DNA of 64,000 nt. Source: Lineus longissimus (taxonomy: Eukaryota > Nemertea > Pilidiophora > Heteronemertea > Lineidae). The position numbers and the translations under genes are program-made. The DNA is taken from positions 9,116,001-9,180,000 of the forward strand of contig NC_088316.1 in the NCBI RefSeq assembly GCF_910592395.1, in the 5' to 3' direction. The notes under the pieces were generated by a model. It saw nothing but the letters and a program-made list of their open reading frames with translations. It was not told where the DNA came from and made no database searches. Positions 8,982 to 19,882 of the stretch are shown piece after piece. Numbering within the stretch: position 1 is the stretch's first letter; each line of letters begins with the position of its first letter.

Positions 8982-10298
8982 TTAGTGCTGGAGTGAAGCA
9001 ATCTGAGAATTCTGGATGTTTACCTGGGCATCAGAAACCACGAATATGTGCATTTTGTATGGTCCCTTTCCAGATTTCTTTGTAATAGATAATTGAATAC
9101 CATCTTTTGTGTTCTGGAGCTTCTTTCCTGATCCGTGTAATCTATTGTCTTCAGAAGTTCTCAGGTCCAACCATAAACCATAGTGATCAGAATCACCATA
9201 GTATTTCTCCATTGTCATGTTACAGTCATGAGTTTTCTTCAAATCTTCAGACATGAAGTGTTTCTTGATCTCCTCCCATTGATCCATCATTCTCATTCCT
9301 TCTGGGAACACCTGATTGGCAACACCCTCAATTGTGATTTGTACTTTACTTATGTTAGGGTTTTCAAACTTCTCTGAATCTCTAGCTCCATCTACATAGT
9401 CAGACACAAATAATAACAATAATCCTTTAATTGACATTCTTGGAAAGTTGATGTTCTCATTAATCAGTGTTTCATTAGCAGTAACATTAACTGTTTTAAA
9501 ATGGTCTACCCAATCATAAAATATCGAGAAACCAGAGTTGTACTTGTTGCTCAGTTGATTTGCAATCATCTTATTAGTAACCGTGTCGTATTCAAAACTG
9601 ATATTTTCAAGTTTGTAGCCCATGCTAGCTGTGGTTGTGGTGACTATGATTTCCTCCTTTGGTGCTAAAGTTATTTCAATAATCACATCTTCTTGAATTG
9701 GAAACTTGTAAAATGGAGCATGATGATGGAATAATTCAAAATCTAATGGTATTTTGTACTTCTTATCAAACACTTCCTTTAGTGTCTTTTCATTAGCTGT
9801 TTCACCAGTGACATCAGCTTCAGCTACTCCCGATCTTAATTCTCTAAGATTTTCTGATTGAATACCCTGAAAAACTCTATCATTTCTTTCTTCTCCAGTT
9901 AGCCACAGATCTTTAAATGTAGAAAAATGGCTGTATTCGTCAAGGTCAAATATCTGCTCTGTTCCCCACTTAACCACCATCTTTGAGATTAGATTTCTAC
10001 TTAGATTATTTACAACACTATTTTTAGAATCACCAGAAATGGTTACATCAGCAGACAAATAAAGAGACCTGGGTACAAAAAATGTGTTCTCCCGCAATGC
10101 CGGTATTCTAACATACAAAGTTTCTTTGGGATTAGCAGAAGAGGGATTATGAGTAATGATGTGATGCTGCCTCTCAGCTTTCAAACCGAGTGGAATTCTA
10201 TGTGCTCTATCTGTATTTAATAAATAACCAGTGGCCACCTTGTATTTATTTACTCGTAAAATTAATAATAGTTCCAAGAGCAGGCCTCTAAAAAACAC
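8982..10298 (-). CDS. Polinton major capsid protein, double jelly-roll (element A)
   Basis: 438 aa as read. It shares with the 404-aa capsid protein of element B the N-terminal ITHNP.S.NP.ETLYV.IP.L block, the F.DLWLT motif, a central SI.G/S(T)KG(L/I)L.(F/L)F block, a V.I..EG.(A/S) motif, a MSEDLK.T..C.M...K(F/Y)Y motif and a C-terminal LW(I/L)DLR..EDN..HGSG motif. This is the Polinton hexon-type capsid family that builds the virion shell. The first about 22 residues have no match in the other copy and may be out-of-gene sequence; no TAAATG start is seen, so the original start may be lost. The rest of the frame is intact. Confidence 0.9.
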   Translation of the reverse strand: MFFRGLLLELLLILRVNKYKVATGYLLNTDRAHRIPLGLKAERQHHIITHNPSSANPKETLYVRIPALRENTFFVPRSLYLSADVTISGDSKNSVVNNLSRNLISKMVVKWGTEQIFDLDEYSHFSTFKDLWLTGEERNDRVFQGIQSENLRELRSGVAEADVTGETANEKTLKEVFDKKYKIPLDFELFHHHAPFYKFPIQEDVIIEITLAPKEEIIVTTTTASMGYKLENISFEYDTVTNKMIANQLSNKYNSGFSIFYDWVDHFKTVNVTANETLINENINFPRMSIKGLLLLFVSDYVDGARDSEKFENPNISKVQITIEGVANQVFPEGMRMMDQWEEIKKHFMSEDLKKTHDCNMTMEKYYGDSDHYGLWLDLRTSEDNRLHGSGKKLQNTKDGIQLSITKKSGKGPYKMHIFVVSDAQVNIQNSQIASLQH

Positions 10299-10299
10299 T

Positions 10300-10640
10300 T
10301 GGCGCCACTGTAGTATTGCTCTTTACTGTGGCGCCACATGGTGTCAAACTGGTACATCATTCCACTTACTACACTGGTAAATCACACACACAACTGCGGT
10401 GTGTTGGCTTGATCATGCACATACACTATAGGTGGCATGCAGTCTCATTACCCATAATTCCTGTCAGCTTGGCAACGGACATGCGCAAACGATCACAGTT
10501 TTACCAAATACGTAAAATGGATAAAATGACAGGGTTCCCTATTACTTACTTATCCCAGTGACCCAAAAACTTATCCCACTGGGATAAAAACTTATCACGG
10601 CGTGATAAGTTTTGCAGCCACTCTATTGGCCACAACTAAA
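10300..10640. repeat. short palindromes downstream of element A capsid gene
   Basis: GGCGCCAC at 10301 is inverted as GTGGCGCCA at about 10328-10337. Around 10550-10615 lie several copies of ACTTATCC/GGGATAA and TTATCACGGCGTGATAA in both orientations. These hairpin-forming stretches could be part of the right end of element A or a separate small repeat; no terminal repeat can be paired within the window. Confidence 0.45.
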
Positions 10641-10657
10641 ACCCGTCTTCATATGTT

Positions 10658-10740
10658 GCCTTCGCCGGGAAACGAACCCACGCCAACACATAACCTCATG
10701 TGTGGAAGCTCCATGCCTTACACACTCGGCTATTGAACTT
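10658..10740 (-). repeat. tRNA-like sequence (SINE or tRNA pseudogene)
   Basis: On the minus strand an A-box-like stretch (TAGCCGAGTGTGTAAGG, 10732-10716) is followed by a B-box-like stretch (GGGTTCGTTTCCC, 10679-10667) at tRNA spacing, as in class II (Leu/Ser-like) tRNAs. The anticodon arm does not fold with a 7-nt loop and the acceptor ends do not pair, so it is not a working tRNA gene. A tRNA-derived SINE head is the better reading. Confidence 0.45.
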
Positions 10741-10923
10741 TCTACTAGATCAATGACATTTATGCCTATTTAACAGTAACATCTGTTTAAGGTAACATCT
10801 GTTTAACATTAATTACGTCAGTGCTGCCATCTGATAACTTTGGTTTTAACTTCAGTTTTGGATAATGAAGACAGTAAAAAGGCCATTTATTTTAAGGAAT
10901 TAACCCATTGAGCTGTAGTATTC

Positions 10924-11061
10924 CCTAAGAATGTAGATAATGAGGTGGCTGGTTCTTAGGGGTTTCTAAGCTAATTTGAGGCAAAAAGGCATCTAAGGGA
11001 TTTTGTCAAAATAGCTTCAAAATACCTAGATTCCTATCACCTCATTATCTACATTCTAAGG
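10924..11061. repeat. small inverted-repeat element (MITE-like)
   Basis: The left end CCTAAGAATGTAGATAATGA (from 10924) is repeated in inverted orientation at 11038-11061 with one mismatch over about 24 bp, enclosing about 90 bp of noncoding sequence. The family was not identified. Confidence 0.7.
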
Positions 11062-13095
11062 CGATTAGGTCATTCAGTTAGTTTGAGAAATATCATGATC
11101 ATAAAGATGCGTGTTGTGTTATCATAACCGGAAAATAAGTTGAAGTTATTATTAGTACTACGATTCTTACATGAGTAAAAAGTAGACGTTTTAAGCAACA
11201 CAATAATGTTACTCCCGTAAAAAAACTGTCAATTCTCCTTACCACAGAAGCCAAGCCATTGCTGTTATAGTGTTAAGTTATGCAGGGGCTTAATCAATTA
11301 CCTGCACTCCCTGTGGGGTGAATAACATTACCTTTTGAACAGCTGGCTGTAGGGGGATGATTGGAACAGCCGGTATACCTGCTGACCTGCTGAACCCTGG
11401 TTAATGTTATTTTCAATCCATGATTGCAGGTCACCTGATTTTCGAGATTTCGCGGGAAATGAAATTGTAAACAAACGCATGTGTGCAGTTCAAATGTATT
11501 GTAAACAAAAATGTATTTTTGGTACTTTTGGTTGCTGGACTTGGGTTTTCCCGCAGTTAGGAGCTGGGGTCAAATTGGTGGTCTATTGTGCTGTTTTAGT
11601 CAGAGGTAGCCCTTGATTATGAAGGGATTTTCAAATTAAGGTGACCATGGTCTTTTTATGTGCTCAGCTCACCACAGCTTTCAATACTTGATGTATCTGA
11701 AGAGGCGCGCGGAACCTGACATGGTCTTACCAAGGAGCTGCTCACGGTGCTGAACTTCTAGCTTGCCTGTCGACTAAGTGGCTTTTTGGCCGAGACATTG
11801 CTACATGTTGGAGGAGCACGCATTTTAAATTTATAGTAGTGATAGTACAGTTGGTTCGAGCCATTTGGAAGCCGACATGTGAAAGCCTATCTGGGTTCTC
11901 CTTCTTCTCCGTATAAAAAGGGGCATATTGCTGACTAAGGAACAAGGCATATTGACATTGCCTCATCATCTCTGTGGGACCAATTGATATACTTTTCTAT
12001 GCACGCATACATCGTGCCATTTCAGGGTCCGAGTCTGTGGACAATTGGTTTGATTAATTTGTCTCTTCGATATTGCTCCTTTATTGCATTAGATTTTCAT
12101 TGCAATTCAATCTATTCAAAATATAGCCAATTTGAACTTGTCTGCGCCAAGGATAGATTGGTTCCAGATCGACTCACTATGACTAGGAATACGCAGTAGA
12201 GCACAATGTCATGAACAACGACCATTTGTATTGTAAATTCCAATCACCTGCAGGACAGGTCAATTTTTCTCAATAAAATTAATTTTGTTGACTCCTGTAA
12301 TCTCTACCTTATTAAAAAAAAAGACAGTGGTGTTAGTCCCAAACTGGTCATTTCTATTTATTTTGACCTCTGGTAAATCAGGATACCTCTCAATTACAGA
12401 CATCATTTTGTATCCTTGTGCTGTACAACCCAGCCTGGACATACCACAGTTGTCCATGGAGAAGTCTCATCCTCTCTGATGCTTCTTTTCTGTAAAGCTA
12501 CCGATACAACATACTGAACTAGGGATATCTTCCGTTACCTCCTGTAATATATACATACCATGGCTGATTAGTTCAATCATATTTCATCCAGCTGGCAGCT
12601 CTGCATAGGAAATTTTAGTGGTATAACGTGTTCTCTTGACCTTCAAACAGTAGTATAAAGCCGATATTTACTACTATCTACTTTATACCCTCAGTCCTAT
12701 GTTATTAGGTCATCCAGCTGAGCGCCAGGCCCTTGGGCCTCTTGTTTTGATCATTTTGTCGGTCGGCGAGAAGATTTATAAACATGACCACGAAAAGCGG
12801 AAATCAACTAAAGATGACGGTTGGTACGCACATGCAGCGAAAACCGGTGAAAAAAATGTCGAGTTGTTCTATCTTTGTCCGCGAGTGGCGCTGCATTTCT
12901 GAGTTTAGCAAGTCAAGTATTCAGATCAGAACAATGTTTACAGAATAATTTGCTCAATCTTTCTCCATTCTTCTGATTTCTTTTCTGGTTGCATCAGTAA
13001 ATCATATTATAGTGAATAAAACACAAGCAACGATCTACGTATTCTCGACGTTTCGTGTATTTGACACTTTTCCAAAGAGATACAGAATCAAAAGA
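11062..13095. other. intergenic DNA without recognisable genes
   Basis: Only short random open frames are present, with no conserved domain, tRNA-like fold or transposon end that I could recognise. A CTG/GGTATACC-rich stretch near 11340-11400 and a polyA-rich stretch near 12305 are the only local oddities. Confidence 0.5.
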
Positions 13096-13432
13096 TCAAC
13101 CAGGTTTTATAATATGTAAAGAGCAAGCTCTAGTGAACTCACACAACTGTTTGACATGGGGGAGCCCCCCCCCAAACCCCCCTCCTTCTGACATATTTAG
13201 CCAGTACATTGGGGGATGAGTCCCCCAAACCCCCTCCCCGTTCTCTGAAAGTGACAGGTTTTAGTCAGTACATTGGGGGGAAGGCCCCCCCCATTGGACT
13301 CTAAAAATAGAATTCCTTGGAGACGCTGAACAATAAGGCCCCATAAAGAAATAGTCCACGCCCCGGTAGCTGTCTCATATCTGCTGACAGAAGCAGCTCT
13401 TTGTGGTGAAATAATAATTGAATGCATGTCAT
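13096..13432. repeat. dispersed repeat copy 1 (C/G-run repeat)
   Basis: This block, with runs of CCCCC and GGGGG and the phrase AGAGCAAGCTCTAGTGAACT at its left, is a near copy of 14826-15155, differing mainly in homopolymer lengths and a few substitutions. Direct repeats inside it (ACATTGGGGG occurs twice) suggest a short internal duplication. No coding capacity. Confidence 0.8.
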
Positions 13433-14105
13433 GACACCCAGGATGGTTGGAATGAATTTCCAAATCAGTCCGTCAAATCTCTATGCAATGAAAATTGAAA
13501 TGTCACAACTGTCTCCACCGACGTTGTCCTGTATGTCCTAGCAGACGAGTTTTAAATAAATGATGTGATTGATATACTTGTAGATTGGAATGAATTATTT
13601 CTTCAATGATATGAAAGTTGAAAACCCTCTGACATGTCTGAGTACAAAAATGCAGAGGCAAGACACATCATGCATGTCATGACACCCAGGAGCTTTTTCT
13701 CATTTCTGAAACAGTTGCATGGTTGGAATGAATTTCCAAATCAGTCCGTCAAATCTCTATCCAAATGGAAATTTAAGACCACTCTATATTTGTGCAGTAG
13801 TGTTAAAACTGACTTTTTTGAAGTAAAGTACGTAAATCGAGAAGAAGAGCACGTTTTCTTTGTCTAAGAATTTATTCAGGACGAAATGTATAATATTTGG
13901 GGTTTTTCGTGATTGTCCGGCCCAATTGGCAATATTGCCATTCGGGATGGTGAACAGAGCTAGGAGCAAATGCGACGCTTATGATTTATTTAAAGAAATA
14001 AAATGCCCGATTTAACATCCTGCAGAATCAGGGGAATCGGACGTTTCCAGTGATATACGACACAAATGGATTGTCCTCATGCATTCACTTTGGAAACGCA
14101 TTTTC
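13433..14105. repeat. fragmentary copies of foldback-element sequence
   Basis: Segments near 13495-13560 (ACGTTGTCCTGTATGTCC region) and 13795-13865 (AAGTAAAGTACGTAAATCGA region) match the arms of the foldback element at 14106-19568. They indicate older partial copies. No gene seen. Confidence 0.65.
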
Positions 14106-14825
14106 ACTCACACAACGTAGTGAGTGTATGGTTACGTATGTATAAAGTGTAAACAAAATTCATATATCCATCATGTCCATCGAATCTGAAAAAATTTGTG
14201 CAGACCCATGGCAATTCTGGTTCCGGTACAGTTTGTCGCATTCCATACGGGCCGCGCGTTGGCCGATCCTGCATTCACGACGCACCGCACTCGCAGTTAC
14301 CACGTCGGACGTGATTCCCATTGTTTCCCTCCTCGTGACGCAATTATTTCATGACGTCATGAGCCATTGACCATTCACACACGTAGATTTACACACCGGC
14401 GCCACTCAAGTGCGGGTGTGGGACATCATGTATTTAAAAATCGTCTGCTAGGACATACAGGACAACGTCGGCGGAGACAGTTGTGACTTTTCATTGCCGA
14501 CAAGGCAAACGTCCTCTTCCTCTCGATTTACGTACTTTACTTCAAAAAAGTCAGTTTAACACTACTAAATCCAGATCCAGTCACGTGATTTCTAGTGACT
14601 GCCAAACTCGACCCAGTGCCGGAACTGTGAAGTAATGATGTAGGTCACGTGGTCAGAGTGCAGGAGTTCCCGGACCGCCTGGCTATCCGATTTAGCATCT
14701 ACCGTTCCGGAACGACATCAGCGCCTCTAGTGTCAAGATCGTAAATTTGCCATTCTTGATTTTGGCGCCAAACGAATCCAAAAAAACGCGTTAAAACAAT
14801 TAAGAATATATCAGCTACAAAAATT

Positions 14826-15155
14826 TGTTAATATGTAAAGAGCAAGCTCTAGTGAACTCACACAACTGTTTGACATGGGGGAGCCCCCCAAACCCCCGTC
14901 CTTCTGACATATTTAGCCAGTACATTGGGGGATGAGTCCCCCAAACCCCCTCCCCCGTTCTCTGAAAGTGACAGGTTTTAGTCAATACATTGGGGGGAAG
15001 GCCCCCCAACCCCCCCCATTGGACTCTAAAAATAGAATTCCTTGGAGACACTGAACAATACAATAAGGCCCCATAAAGAAATAGTCCCGCACCGGTAGCT
15101 GTCTCATATCTGCGGACAGATCGCAGCTCTTTGTGGTGAAATAATAATTGAATTT
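14826..15155. repeat. dispersed repeat copy 2 inside the foldback loop
   Basis: Near-identical to 13096-13432. It occupies the loop between the two arms of the foldback element, so it either inserted there or was part of the element and later spread as 13096-13432. Confidence 0.8.
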
Positions 15156-15757
15156 TCCACCTGCTAGCCTAGATATTTGTGTATGTTTCTTCACCAGTAA
15201 GTTAATAACGATTTTTTGTAGCTGATGTATTCTTAATTGTTTGAACGCGTTTTTTCGGATTCGTTTGGCGCCAAAATCAAGAATGGCAAATTTACGATCT
15301 TGACACTAGAGGCGCTGATGTCGTTCCGGAACGGTAGATGCTAAATCGGATAGCCAGGCGGTACGGGAACTCCTGCACTCTGACCACGTGACCTACATCA
15401 TTACTTCACAGTTCCGGTGTAATGTTTTTGAGTGTTTCTGTTTTTGAGTGTTTCCCCTCATTGTTTGGGAACGCTCAAAAATAGATTGACAAGTTTTTCT
15501 GTGTATCCCCCCTATTGAAAAGTCGTGGTCTCTCTAGCTGCCTATTGTTTGGAAACACTGACACATGGGGAACAACCACAGATGTTACACCGGCACTGGG
15601 TCGAGTTTGGCAGTTACTAGAAATCACGTGACTGGATCTGGATTTAGTAGTGTAAAAACTGACTTTTTTGAAGTAAAGTACGTAAATCGAGAAGAAGAGG
15701 ACGTTTGCTTTGTCTGCAATGAAATGTCACAACTGTCTCCGCCGACGTTGTCCTGTA

Positions 15758-18700
15758 TAATAATAATAATAATAATAATAAAGTTAAATTTATAAAGCGC
15801 TGTTTCCATTTGAAAATGTTCAAAAGCGCTCCCCACTATAGTTGACGGTCATTAGAAATGTTTTCTGAAAAGCTCAGTTTTTAGAGCCTTCCTGAACTTG
15901 TTCAGAGTGTCCTCCTGGCGTAGGCCTTAGCCGAGAGAGTTCCAAGCCAATGCGCCGCTGAGCTGAAAGCTCTCCCGCCAAAACTCGAGCTTTGGAACCG
16001 TGGGGTGACGAGAAGGTTCTTGTCCGCAGATCGCTTTGGTGCGTACGGCACTAACAGTTCCTCCAGATATTTCGGGGCCAGTTGGCGATAACATTTGTAG
16101 ACAACTGATAGGATTTTAAACTCAATCCGCGCTCGTATGGGTGACCAGTGCAGGTCTCGAAGCGCTGGTGTGATGTGGTCCCGTTTGCGAGTGCGAGTCA
16201 CCAGACGTGCAGCGTTGTTTTGCACCATTTGTAGTTTTGATGAGAGTTCACTGGATATATTGAACAATAGGCTGTTGCAGTAATCCAGCCTGGACAACAC
16301 AAGAGCCTGAACGAGAGTTCTTGTCGCGTCTCGTGTTAACATGTTTCGAGCCTGCGCGATGTTTCTGAGATGGAAGTTACCTGAGCTCACAATGCTATTC
16401 ACATGTGAGGTCATGGACAACACAGAGTCGAACATGACTCCAAGATTCCGCACCGGGCCGTTTGCCACCTTAACCTCGACTCCGTCAATCGACAGGAATT
16501 CGATGCATAGTGCAATCAAGCGCTGTGGTGTACCGAACAGTTGGATCTCCGTTTTGGTTTGGTTACCCTTCAGAAAGTTCCTTGTCAGCCAGGCCTGTAT
16601 GGAAACAAGGCAGACCTCGATCCTTCGACACTCAGACCGTACCGCGATGGCGTCGTGTATTCTTTGTATTGCTGTATACAAATGGTTGTCATCGGCAAAC
16701 CCATGTCTGTCTAGGTCATGTGATTGTATCAAGCGGCCGAGTGGGAGCACGTTAATCAGAAACAAGAGAGGTCCAAGCACAGAACCTTGCGGAACGCCGC
16801 ACTTGAGTGGACGAGGAGTTGATCGGTTTCCTTGTTTGGTCACGTACTGAATCCTGCCCGAGAGGTACGATTTAAACCACTCTAGAGCTGAGCCGTCGAT
16901 ACCTATGCACTTCATTCGATCCAGGAGAATTCTGTGGTCGACAGTGACGAATGCCGCACTCAGGTCGAGAAGCACAAGAATAGCAGCACCTCCTTTGTCT
17001 AACATGCAGCGAATGTCGTTCTGAACGCGGAGCAGTGCAGTTTCCGTGCTGTGCCTTGGTTTGTAAGCAGACTGCATTACATCATGGAGGTCATGTAAGT
17101 CCATGTATGCATTTACCCTAGCAGCCACTACTTTTTCGAGTACCTTCGACAGAAAAGGCAGATTACTTACTGGACGGTAGTTGGCCAGCGATTCAGGATC
17201 TAATGACGGCTTCTTTATGATTGGGGACACAAGCGCAACTTTCATCGACTCGGGAACTGTACCACTCGTCAGCGACTTATTGACGATTGATACCAATAGA
17301 GGCAGCAGGCTTTGCACAGTGCTTTTCAATAGCGATGTGGGCAGTGGGTCCAGTTCACATGTCTTGGTGGGCGATTGGTTGATTATCCTTTTCAGAACAT
17401 CCTCGTTTACTGGAGCGAGAACCAGCATAGAGGCATCGTCGACGACCGGATTGTAATCGTTGTCTCTTGGGCTTGGCGGTACGATTGGAAGGTTTGCTCG
17501 TATTTTGTCGACCTTGTCAGTGAAGAAATCTGCGAATTTGTTTGCAAGTACGTGGCCGCTTGAGGAGGAAGGGAGCTTTCTCTCTCGGGTTCGGTGCAGA
17601 ATGGTGTTGTAGATCTTCTGCAGATCCTTGGGATTCCTGCAATTCTCTTGTATTTTCGCATTGTAGTACGTTGCCTGGGCGTTCACGAGCATGCTGTTGT
17701 AGCGGTCTCTCATGTCACGATATATCTGCTTGTGGACAGTCAGTTTGGTGTCGCACCATTTGCGTTCAGCCTTTCGTTTCTGACACTTCATGGCTCTAAG
17801 GTCGTTAGAGTACCACAGGTGACTCGGGCGGACGGTAATCGTGCACTTCTTTGACGGGTCATGCTTCTCAAGAATGTCTGCGAGGGAACTATTGTAGTGA
17901 TCGCAGATTGTCACAACATCCATGTCATCGGTACACGTATGTTCGTCGAGATTATCTATGTCCCGTTTCAGAGCAGCAACATCCACTGCCTTGAGTTTCC
18001 TTATTGTTACTTCGACACGTAGAGGCTTTGGTTTGGGATGAAGCACCTCGCAAATGACCAAGCTGTGATCGGATAGTTGGTCTCCTTGCTTGATGTTGCG
18101 AAGTAAGTTATCGTCACTGCGGGTTAGGACAACGTCCAATGTGTTACCAGAAGTGTGTGTTGGGAAGGTCACATGCTGTGAGAGATTCTCTGAGCTTAGT
18201 ATGTCGTTGAAGCGATCAGTGTCAGGTTTGTCTGGTTCGTTCATGTGGAAATTGACATCACCGAGAATGATGAGGTCTCCCGGGTTGGAGACATGATCGT
18301 TTAGGAAGGGCATGATCTCATCAAAGAACGTAGATGACTTCAGTTTGTTTTTTCGAGATGGAGGTGGTCTGTAGAAGACGACAACCTTGAGGCATCGGGA
18401 TCCTGTGTTGAACCACAATTCTGTGCTTTCGAAGCTGGTAAACATAATTGTTTGAGAGGGAGCCGACATTGTCATGGTTGCTTTATGCATAATTGCAACA
18501 CCACCCCATCCTTTATTTCCTTTCCTTGGCACATGCGACAGTTTGTAGCCGGAAACACAGAGAGCTTTCATGAAGAAATCATCCTTGGCGAGAGAAGTGA
18601 GCCACGTTTCCGTCAAGCACAAAATGTCAAAGTCATGTTCTATAATTGCGTCTCGAATTCGATCAGTCTTATTCCTCACAGATTGAGCATTCAAGAGTCC

Positions 18701-19211
18701 GATACACAGAGTTCCACCGATTGCTTTGCGATGTGTTGCTTGTTTCCTCTGTTTACCACGTCCTCGTGCTTTACGCCTGGTTGATTTCCTTTTGTAAATT
18801 CCCAAGGTCCTTAGGTTTTCGACTTCCCACTGAGACAAACTATTTGTCCGATTCCTGAGTTGAAGGAGTGCTCCCCTAGAGTAGCTTTGTCCTCGGATTA
18901 TGTTCATTTCACTTAATCCTCTACAGCACACTAGAAAGCACTAGTATGTCTGCTGTGTAAAGATGTGAATACACTAGGTTCTGTACACAAAATGGGCACT
19001 GTCAATCTTCAGCCTGATAGTTGGAAGCACTAAAGTCCTCAGAATGGCACTTTCAATATACTCCAGAATCCTGGGAGTTGCTTGAGCGTTGTCAGAATAA
19101 CTTCATGCAATGAATGTAGTCACTGTTTTTGTCCTACGAGTAGGGAAAGTAGAACAAAACTTGTCTTTTGGCAGGAGGTATCAAGGGGCAGCTCTGAAGC
19201 GCTCACTTGAC
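15758..19211 (-). mobile_element. L2/CR1-group non-LTR retrotransposon (LINE)
   Basis: It is on the minus strand with its 3' end at 15758, where an (ATT)n microsatellite tail (15759-15781 as TAA on the plus strand) ends the element, as in L2/CR1-group LINEs. The 5' end lies near 19211, beside the sequence CCTAGCAGACG of the interrupted foldback arm. It encodes one long endonuclease/reverse-transcriptase frame. A long 5' region (about 18932-19211) precedes the frame. Confidence 0.88.
15902..18931 (-). pseudogene. LINE endonuclease/reverse transcriptase (L2/CR1-like)
   Basis: 1009 aa in one frame. The N-terminal third is an apurinic-type endonuclease: LNAQSVRNK near residue 80, LTETWL near 104, ILGDVNFH near 222 and SDHSLV near 288. 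The reverse transcriptase follows: NYRPVSNLP near 585, DLSAAF near 665, PQGSVLGPLLF near 728 and FADDNHLY near 762, where the catalytic Asp pair is retained. The C-terminal region HITPALRDLHWSP is typical of L2/CR1 elements. Near 15905 the frame shifts, so the usual C-terminal lysine-rich end is read in another frame down to about 15861. The element is therefore slightly damaged but young-looking. Target-primed reverse transcription is the known mode of the family. Confidence 0.9.
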
Positions 19212-19568
19212 CTTCCATCCTAGCAGACGATTTTTAAATACATGATGTCCCACACCCGCACTTGAGTGGCGCCGGTGTGAATAAATCTACTTGTGTGAAT
19301 GGTCAATGGCTCATGACGTCATGAAATAATTGCGTCACGAGGAAGGAAACAATGGGAATCACGTCCGACGTGGTAACTGTGGGTGCGGTGCGTCGTGAAT
19401 GCAGGATCGGCCAACGCGAGGCCCGTATGGAATGCGACAAACTGTACCGGAACCAGAATTGTCATGGGTCTGCACAAATTTTTTCAGATTCGATGGACAT
19501 GATGGATATATGAATTTTGTTTACACTTTATACATACGTAACCATTACACTCACTACGTTGTGTGAGT

Positions 19569-19882
19569 TATAAAATTTAACAGAGATTCTGGTTTGCGCT
19601 ATGCTACGTCTTAACATACGCCTTCAGCGACCTCGTGTCGTGATGTGCTTTGTTGATATTTACATTGATTCCTATTGGCTGAGGCTTTTAGGGGGCGTGG
19701 TTTCCAGGAACTGTAGAGCATCGCGTGGCCGATAGGTGGCTCTTTAGGTCCAATGGCGGTTCAAGTTAATGATTCAGTGAGTTACAAAGAGATAATTTTA
19801 CAAATTACATAAAAATATGGAATGAAAGTAACTCCACGCCATATATTAAGGTAGGTAAAGATGCCAGGCATCCGAGGGATGT
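19569..19882. other. spacer between foldback element and Penelope-like element
   Basis: No gene seen. The part next to 19883 is probably the 3' untranslated part of the Penelope-like element on the minus strand, but no end signature was recognised. Confidence 0.4.

Larger units (their letters stand above)
1..10298. mobile_element. Polinton/Maverick element A, truncated by window start
   Basis: The region holds the Polinton gene set: PolB, retroviral-type integrase, packaging ATPase, penton-like and double-jelly-roll major capsid genes. Each has a counterpart in the complete element at 23564-43612, but the two differ in gene order and sequence. PolB is on the plus strand and most other genes on the minus strand. 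The left terminal repeat lies outside the window, and no right terminus or target duplication can be identified after the capsid gene without it, so the right boundary given is only the end of the last gene. Three PolB frameshifts, an integrase stop codon and a MITE in the penton gene show the copy is dead. Confidence 0.9.
14106..19568. mobile_element. large foldback element with long inverted arms, split by a LINE
   Basis: The left arm (14106 to about 14822) is inverted at the right in two blocks: about 15213-15757, and 19212-19568 beyond the LINE. Both ends read ACTCACACAACGTAG. Bringing the right blocks together gives an arm of about 0.7-0.9 kb enclosing a short centre at about 14823-15212, most of which is repeat copy 2. 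No transposase is encoded. The right arm is interrupted after GTTGTCCTGTA by the LINE, so the LINE is younger. No target duplication was clear. Confidence 0.8.

Noticed and set aside
9183-9377. Small plus-strand frame within the capsid gene
   Set aside because: It is antisense to the conserved major capsid frame with no independent support.
10658-10740. Functional tRNA gene on the minus strand
   Set aside because: A and B boxes are present but the anticodon arm and acceptor stem do not fold, so it is listed only as a tRNA-derived repeat.
10299-10900. Right TIR of element A
   Set aside because: Palindromes are present, but without the left end no inverted pair or 6-bp duplication can be shown.
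16341-16850. Plus-strand open frames across 16341-18858
   Set aside because: They are antisense to the conserved LINE endonuclease/RT frame and have no domain of their own.
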